Positions 59,530 through 64,000 of a stretch of DNA of 64,000 nucleotides are shown here, piece by piece. The stretch lies in NCBI RefSeq assembly GCF_018785315.1, contig NZ_WQPN01000006.1, forward strand, positions 86,725 to 150,724, written 5' to 3'. A program made the position numbers and the translations under genes. Source of the stretch: Clostridium sp. MCC353 (GTDB lineage: Bacteria; Bacillota; Clostridia; Lachnospirales; Lachnospiraceae). The notes beneath the pieces were generated by a model. The model saw only the letters and a list, made by a program, of their open reading frames with translations, did not search any database and was not told the origin of the DNA. The stretch's first letter is position 1; every line of letters begins with the position of its first letter.

Positions 59530-60819
59530 CTAAACCAACTCAGAAGCCGTCAGGTATACGCCTGCCAGAAATGCCTCCGGCAGAATCGCAAAGCCTGCGG
59601 GAGGAACCTGCTCTTTCTGATTCCTGATTAAATCCCCAATGATCCGCCCTGCCAGCACCGCTCTGGAGCGCCTGCCGGCCAGCGTCTTAGCGCTCTCATA
59701 CAAAATATCCGTAAAATCTGTCTTACCGTTCTCTTCCTTCTCCGGCTTCATGGATTCCTCCACCCGCTTTCGCAGACAGGACTGCCATTCTTCGCAGGAA
59801 TAAATGGTTTCGCTGTCAAGGCCAAAAATCTCCCCGGCTGTTTCCGCACACACCAGGGCGGTTCCCATTTCATCCGGTTCCCTCACCCCATGTTCCTGAA
59901 AAATCTTATCCATCTGCTTTAAAAACAACTGATCCAGCACAAATCCTCCGCTCCCTTTTTCAAGAAGCCCTGTAAGGGGAAGATACCGTCTCAACCTTTT
60001 TGCCTCCCACCTGCCGAAACCTGGGGTAAATGTAAACGCGCATCCTTCATAAACACCGAAAGCCTTTAGTCCGTCCAGATAACCAAGCCGTGTATTACGC
60101 CTTATAACAGCCTGGTCAAATACCAGGGTAGGCCCCAAATTCCAATAACTGCGGATGTAAGTGAGGCGGTCCGCAAGCATCATCATCTCTTTCTTAACTA
60201 CGCCAAATGCCTCTAAATCCACGGCGATAATGTGCCCAGCCCCCTTTTCAAGAGCCATTTTCACAGGAAGATTATCATAATAAGCCCCGTCCAGATATCT
60301 GACGCCGCCAATCTTATGCGGTTTAAATGCCGGATAAATAGAGGCGCTGGCGATCATATAGTCTATCAATTCCCCACGAGGGATATCTTCACGGAATAAT
60401 TCACGGGGAACGCTTCCCTCCATTTCGACGGTAACAAGACCGTAATCTATGGCGGAAGAGCGCACCTTCTCTTCGTCAATGAATCCGCCGAGGGTTTCTT
60501 TCAGCGGTTTTGTGTCCGTTCCGCCATTTTTTACAAAATTGACGGCAAAGGTCTGGTAGGTCTGCCAAACCTTTTGTTTCAGGGAATATTCCTCTTTGAC
60601 CGGCACATTTATGACCCGGGCCGTCTCAATCTGTTCCCACAGAGCCGCAGCCTTTTGATAATCGCCCTGGGCAACCAGCCCGCCGTTGACAGCTCCGATT
60701 GATGTACCCGTTACCACATGAATCTCGATTCCAAGCTCAATCAGCGCCTTCCACACCCCCAGTTCATAGGAGCCGCGGGAACCTCCGCCTCCCAAAACCA
60801 GCCCTGTCTTATCACTCAA
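59530..60819 (-). CDS. Patatin-like phospholipase
   Basis: A 429-residue protein with the patatin catalytic dyad: oxyanion loop LGGGGSRG (9-16), nucleophile S40 in GTSIG, and D177 in DGAYYD. The C-terminal part (residues about 290-429) is a helical domain. It would hydrolyse acyl esters of phospholipids. A TTG at 60819 is the likely start because AGGAGG is nine bases upstream and the patatin fold begins right there. It is 25 bp after the MarR gene, so the two are one operon. Confidence 0.9.
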   Translation of the reverse strand: MSDKTGLVLGGGGSRGSYELGVWKALIELGIEIHVVTGTSIGAVNGGLVAQGDYQKAAALWEQIETARVINVPVKEEYSLKQKVWQTYQTFAVNFVKNGGTDTKPLKETLGGFIDEEKVRSSAIDYGLVTVEMEGSVPRELFREDIPRGELIDYMIASASIYPAFKPHKIGGVRYLDGAYYDNLPVKMALEKGAGHIIAVDLEAFGVVKKEMMMLADRLTYIRSYWNLGPTLVFDQAVIRRNTRLGYLDGLKAFGVYEGCAFTFTPGFGRWEAKRLRRYLPLTGLLEKGSGGFVLDQLFLKQMDKIFQEHGVREPDEMGTALVCAETAGEIFGLDSETIYSCEEWQSCLRKRVEESMKPEKEENGKTDFTDILYESAKTLAGRRSRAVLAGRIIGDLIRNQKEQVPPAGFAILPEAFLAGVYLTASELV

Positions 60820-60844
60820 TAACGCTCACCTCCTCTGGATATTT

Positions 60845-61285
60845 TCAAATGCCGGCTTCCTCCTTCAGATAACTGATGTACTTGCCCAGCAAGGAAATAC
60901 AGTTATCGAGTTCTTGTTCCGTCAACCGGCCAATGGTCCGGTACTCCGCTTCAAATACAGGCCGTATCACGGTATCGCAGTAATATCTGCCATTCTCTGT
61001 CAGGCGCAGAAGCTTCCGGTTCCTCGTGCCCGGAATCGGTTCCAGTTTCACAAATTCTTTCTTCACCATATTGGCAACGACGGAATTGACCGTCTGCTTC
61101 GGCAGAGACCACATCTCACAGATGTCCTGCTGGGAATATTCTTCTCCCATCACAAACAGAGTATACCAAACCCAAAATTCATTATCCGATATTCCAAGCC
61201 TGGCCGCGGCCTGATGATAGATTCCAGCCAGTTCTTTTATCTGCTGGTTTAAAGTCTCTAACTGGCGGGTTACCTGCTCTTTCAT
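60845..61285 (-). CDS. MarR-family transcriptional regulator
   Basis: A 146-residue winged-helix protein with the MarR pattern: DNEFWVWYTLFVMGEEYSQQ, DICEMWSLPKQTVNSVVANM, and the wing RNRKLLRLTENGRYY. ATG 61285 follows AGGAGG-like AGGAGGG. Its promoter carries two 12-bp palindromes, pointing to autorepression and control of patatin. Confidence 0.93.
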   Translation of the reverse strand: MKEQVTRQLETLNQQIKELAGIYHQAAARLGISDNEFWVWYTLFVMGEEYSQQDICEMWSLPKQTVNSVVANMVKKEFVKLEPIPGTRNRKLLRLTENGRYYCDTVIRPVFEAEYRTIGRLTEQELDNCISLLGKYISYLKEEAGI

Positions 61286-61376
61286 AAGCGGCCCTCCCTT
61301 CTTTTCTGCTTTTTAATTTATAGATTGCTCGATTGCCGGTTGTTTGATTATTGATTGTTTGCAGTGGCTTCTATAG

Positions 61377-61424
61377 TCCGATTTCGGATTTTTATATTAT
61401 AGTCCGAAATCGGATTTTTGTCAA
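61377..61424 (-). promoter_or_regulatory. MarR-patatin promoter with two operators
   Basis: On the minus strand TTGACA (61424-61419) and TATAAT (61401-61396) are 17 bp apart. Palindromes TCCGAAATCGGA (61403-61414, in the spacer) and TCCGATTTCGGA (61377-61388, after the start point) lie 26 bp apart. Each is a perfect 12-bp inverted repeat, apt for MarR dimers. Confidence 0.82.
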
Positions 61425-61559
61425 GGGATGGAATAAATAGATTTGCTTACTGCTTTGTGCTATACTTTAATTATTAATAACATAGGAATTACCTGCTCGC
61501 CGGGTAATTGAACGGTTCGAAAAATCGAAATTTTAAGCGGAATTGACGGAGGCAGAAAC

Positions 61560-62351
61560 ATGAAGAGAATATTAAATGAAATCCGAAAAATCATTGATGA
61601 AAATATGGTTTTATACTTACCTCATGTAAAAAGCGGCGATTTGGAAAATGACGGCGCGATATTTTATATGAATGCTCAAAACGGTACAGAATTTGACTGG
61701 TTTGTCAATGACCGGTTTCCGTTTTTTATGGTGTTTTATAACGACAAGGATAATCTGGGCGCGGTCAAGCTGGTACTCTGCAATACCGGAGAAGTGCAAA
61801 TATATCTCTATGATGAAAAAGGGAAGAAACTCGTCAAAATGGTAAAAGAGCATTTGGATATCGACAAAATAGATATGCTTAAATTAGCCGCAGTATTGAC
61901 CCGCGAAGCAGATGATAAAAAAATATGGGGCGGCAATATTGACAATATCCATACGGACATTGAAATCACAGATGACGAACTCCGGGAATTTTGCGGCAGA
62001 GAAAAGGATCACGCTGTGATGAAGAACCGAATGAATATCTGCAGCTTATCTGCTGTCGTTTCAAAAAAGATAATAGAAGAAGGCTGGAAGGTGGGGTATA
62101 TGGAAAGAAATGAACCGCGTGACAAAGATGACAGCGGTTGGTTTTTTGCGTCCGGCAATGAAGATGATGAATACCTTTCAGACAGTAAAAACCTGATGCT
62201 GCTCGTGGTAGGAATGGTGTGGCAGCGATTAGACAGAGATATTTTCAGATATATTGATATGCCGGCAGGGACGAAATTGATTCGGATATCGCCAAATGAA
62301 TTTGAAATAGATAAAAATAATAAAGAAATCTATTTGGCAAAAAGAGAATAA
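61560..62351 (+). CDS. DUF2185 (Imm33-like) protein
   Basis: A 263-residue protein. Its C-terminal half shows the DUF2185 pattern: CSLSAVVSKKIIEEGWKVGY, then DDSGWFFASGNEDDEYLSD and a closing IDMPAGTKLIR. DUF2185 overlaps the Imm33 family of polymorphic-toxin immunity proteins, but single genes also occur alone. The N-terminal half (strand-rich, FDWFVNDRFPFFMVFYNDKD) is of unknown family. GGAGG lies upstream of the ATG at 61560. Confidence 0.78.
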   Translation: MKRILNEIRKIIDENMVLYLPHVKSGDLENDGAIFYMNAQNGTEFDWFVNDRFPFFMVFYNDKDNLGAVKLVLCNTGEVQIYLYDEKGKKLVKMVKEHLDIDKIDMLKLAAVLTREADDKKIWGGNIDNIHTDIEITDDELREFCGREKDHAVMKNRMNICSLSAVVSKKIIEEGWKVGYMERNEPRDKDDSGWFFASGNEDDEYLSDSKNLMLLVVGMVWQRLDRDIFRYIDMPAGTKLIRISPNEFEIDKNNKEIYLAKRE

Positions 62352-62424
62352 GCGTATGAAAATTCCGCTTTATCGGAGAGCCGAACCAAACAGCATAGGG
62401 AAATTAAGAGGGGAGCCGTGAGCT

Positions 62425-62835
62425 ATGAAAATGCCATCAGAAAATATTGATATCGCAATGTTCGCTCCCTGCGGAATGAATTGCCTGGTCTGTTATAAAC
62501 ACTGCTGCCACAAAAAACCGTGCGCAGGCTGCTTAAACAATGATCTTGGGAAGCCGGAGCACTGCCGGAAATGCCGAATAAAAGACTGCATCAAAGAAAA
62601 GAGATTGTCCTACTGCTTTGAATGTTCCATCTTTCCCTGCAAACTTATAAAAAACCTTGAAAAAAGCTACAGCCAAAGGTATCAAACAAGCCTCATAGAT
62701 AACAGCCTGTCTGCCCGTCAGCACGGTTTGGTGCTGTTTATGGAAAAACAGAAAGCAAAATATACCTGTCCCAAATGCGGGGGCGTGATTTCTCTTCATG
62801 ACAGGGCGTGCAGCGAGTGCCAGGAAACGTTATGA
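62425..62835 (+). CDS. DUF3795 cysteine-rich protein, longer form
   Basis: A 136-residue protein with about 18 cysteines: FAPCGMNCLVCYKHCCHKK, KPCAGCLNND, HCRKCRIKDC, CFECSIFPCKLIKNLE, and a C-terminal zinc ribbon (YTCPKCGGVISLHDRACSEC). The first part matches DUF3795; the ribbon is an added element. Metal binding is likely; function unknown. GAGGGGAG precedes its ATG. Confidence 0.85.
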   Translation: MKMPSENIDIAMFAPCGMNCLVCYKHCCHKKPCAGCLNNDLGKPEHCRKCRIKDCIKEKRLSYCFECSIFPCKLIKNLEKSYSQRYQTSLIDNSLSARQHGLVLFMEKQKAKYTCPKCGGVISLHDRACSECQETL

Positions 62836-62847
62836 TTGCCGGGAATT

Positions 62848-62888
62848 AATCTGGAAACATTATATGTTTTATTGAATGTTTCCAGATT
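62848..62888. terminator. Stem-loop between convergent genes
   Basis: AATCTGGAAACATT pairs with AATGTTTCCAGATT around a 13-nt loop. It lies between the convergent DUF3795 and 108-residue genes. T-runs are weak. Confidence 0.5.
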
Positions 62889-62915
62889 CACATTACCCGG
62901 TTTTATCATTCTGTA

Positions 62916-63242
62916 TTACTCCTCAAGAAAAGATTTCTCAAGAAAAACCTTCACTTCATCAATGCTGGTAAACTCCCTGCATTTTGGGAATCCATCTGTA
63001 TTGTGTGAAGAATAGGTCAAATGAAAAATATAATACATGCCGTTGTCTGCTGCATACAGCACATCATCATTGGATTCACATTTTACTACTGCCCATATTT
63101 GTTTATAATACAAGAAGTGCGCGCTGCCTATTTCTTCCTTTAACTCTGTAACAAAACTCCTGTTTGTAAGCGGAACCAAAATCCAGCTAAAGTCATCACC
63201 ATATTTACAACTTAAATCATTAAAAATTTCTTCTGCTGTCAT
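62916..63242 (-). CDS. Hypothetical protein, family not recognised
   Basis: A 108-residue acidic protein (MTAEEIFNDLSCKYGDDF, FLYYKQIWAVVKCESNDDVL, MYYIFHLTYSSHN). The alternation of strands and helices and the context beside the DUF2185 gene recall small immunity-like proteins, but I cannot place it. Confidence 0.6.
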   Translation of the reverse strand: MTAEEIFNDLSCKYGDDFSWILVPLTNRSFVTELKEEIGSAHFLYYKQIWAVVKCESNDDVLYAADNGMYYIFHLTYSSHNTDGFPKCREFTSIDEVKVFLEKSFLEE

Positions 63243-63517
63243 TCTTTCTCAACTCCGATTTTTTCCTTACCCAGTAACTTCTTTTCCCGCAAATCATCAT
63301 TCCCACAACTTTTATCTGCTGCTGGATATAGTGTACTATATTTCATGCAAACAGTCTATTACAATCATCCGGGGCTGCAATGGCATGAATGGACCTTTGT
63401 TTCCGGGTATGCTCTTTCAGTTCACCGGTCAGACATGATACAGTCACTTCTGCGGCATTTAGCGCATAGATTATAAAGGGAATAGTCTACAATACATCTC
63501 CCAAGAGGAGGTATTTT
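63243..63517. other. Intergenic region before collagen-like gene
   Basis: No gene is seen. The AGAGGAGG site at about 63504-63511 serves the collagen-like gene. No sigma-A promoter is convincing; a sporulation-sigma promoter is possible but I cannot fix it. Confidence 0.35.
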
Positions 63518-64000
63518 ATGTTTTATAACGATCCTTGTGATAATATTCCGGATAAATGTATGACAAATCGCAATTGTAATAACAACTGCCGGCCGCCTCA
63601 GCCCAACTGCTGCCCGCCTTGCTGTTCCGGCATACCGGGGCCTGCCGGGCCTCAGGGTGAACCAGGGCCTGCCGGGGCCCAAGGCGAACCGGGGCCTGCC
63701 GGACCTCAGGGCGAGCCGGGTGCCGCCGGGCCTCAGGGTGAACCGGGCGCTGCCGGGCCTCAAGGTGAGCGGGGCGCAACCGGGCCTCAGGGCGAACCGG
63801 GCGCTGCCGGGCCTCAAGGTGAGCGAGGCGCAACCGGGCCTCAGGGCGAGCCGGGGGCTGCCGGACCTCAAGGTGAGCGGGGTGCAACCGGGCCTCAGGG
63901 TGAACCGGGCGCTGCCGGACCTCAGGGTGAGCGGGGCGCAACCGGGCCTCAGGGTGAGCGGGGCATTGCCGGACCTCAGGGCGAGCCGGGGGCTGCCGGA
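63518..64000 (+). CDS. Collagen-like (G-X-Y repeat) protein, 3' end cut by window edge
   Basis: The first 161 codons of a surface protein. A Cys-rich N-terminus (residues 1-37; ten Cys, including NCCPPCC) leads into at least 41 Gly-X-Y triplets, dominated by the units GPQGEPGAA and GPQGERGAT. The DNA is GC-rich with 18- and 36-bp repeats. This layout, with cysteines before the collagen region, is known from BclA-like exosporium and other clostridial filaments. The anchoring C-terminal domain lies beyond the window. GAGGAGG precedes ATG 63518. Confidence 0.88.
   Translation, partial: MFYNDPCDNIPDKCMTNRNCNNNCRPPQPNCCPPCCSGIPGPAGPQGEPGPAGAQGEPGPAGPQGEPGAAGPQGEPGAAGPQGERGATGPQGEPGAAGPQGERGATGPQGEPGAAGPQGERGATGPQGEPGAAGPQGERGATGPQGERGIAGPQGEPGAAG

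Noticed and set aside
59530..60819. CBASS-type defence effector (CapV)
   Set aside because: No cyclic-nucleotide synthase or ancillary gene is nearby, and the regulator is a MarR protein. Patatins with other roles are common.
63422..63941. Long minus-strand frames over the collagen-like gene
   Set aside because: They are low-complexity mirror products of the GXY repeat. The plus frame has a strong ribosome binding site and the biologically sensible product.
1..64000. tRNA, rRNA and tmRNA genes
   Set aside because: I found no cloverleaf with T-loop GTTCRANYC and matching acceptor stem, and no rRNA core sequence in the intergenic regions.

Overview
The window looks like a chromosomal stretch of a gut-type Firmicute of the Lachnospiraceae (Clostridium cluster XIVa kind). 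This rests on the gene repertoire: many small-molecule importers, each next to its own LacI, GntR, LysR or MarR regulator, a glucose-family PTS permease, a TRAP importer, CUT1 sugar ABC genes, FCD-type GntR proteins, DUF3795/DUF3791/DUF2284/DUF3783 proteins and a collagen-like protein. Start sites carry strong AGGAGG-type ribosome binding sites and several promoters match the sigma-A consensus. I see no rRNA, tRNA, CRISPR array, transposase or integrase.

Layout. 1-4.4 kb: a truncated PTS permease diverges from its LacI regulator, followed by a GNAT protein and a cytidine-deaminase-like protein. 4.5-6.3 kb: an AAA ATPase and a translationally coupled DUF3791 pair. 6.5-9.4 kb: a TRAP importer (dctPQM). 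9.4-12.5 kb: a block of small single-function genes, all on the minus strand (acetyltransferases, a chloramphenicol-acetyltransferase-like protein, DUF3795, DUF1697). 12.7-19.6 kb: one minus-strand operon with a HpcH/HpaI aldolase, FCD regulator, NadC-like/MoCF fusion, ferredoxin, LarA-like protein, cupin and BenE-type transporter. 20.2-25.7 kb: a second FCD regulator, a small XRE regulator with its membrane partner, and a GntR-controlled enolase-superfamily dehydratase with an SLC13-type carrier. 26-32.6 kb: a LacI-controlled operon with a sulfonate/nitrate-type ABC importer, an esterase, a class II aldolase and a PfkB kinase. 33-36.7 kb: a 15-bp tandem repeat, DUF3783, DUF2284, and an araD/FGGY-kinase pair. 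37-44.6 kb: a polysaccharide deacetylase, a LysR regulator and two separate chromate-transporter doublets on either side of two long palindromes. 44.8-57.9 kb: a LacI-controlled alpha-1,6-glucan (dextran) utilisation locus. 57.9-61.4 kb: MarR, patatin phospholipase and an FRG-domain protein. 61.5-64 kb: DUF2185 and DUF3795 proteins and the start of a collagen-like protein cut by the right edge.

How the genes work together. Most of the window is a series of import-and-degrade modules. The dextran locus is the most complete: secreted GH66 endoglucanase, a five-module carbohydrate-binding protein, a glucan-binding-repeat protein, an oligosaccharide ABC importer and a cytoplasmic GH13 enzyme with alpha-1,6 signatures, apparently behind one promoter with two LacI operators. 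The 12.7-19.6 kb operon is the best candidate for undescribed chemistry: its LarA-like protein keeps the spacing of the cofactor-binding Lys and His residues but has changed the N-terminal catalytic motifs, and it sits beside a NadC-like domain fused to a molybdopterin-binding fold. The most striking non-coding structure is a pair of long palindromes at 41.65-42.46 kb, with 79-bp and 54-bp perfect outer arms of unrelated sequence around the same approximately 83-nt core. The core's stems show two compensatory base-pair changes between the copies, which argues for selection on folded structure.
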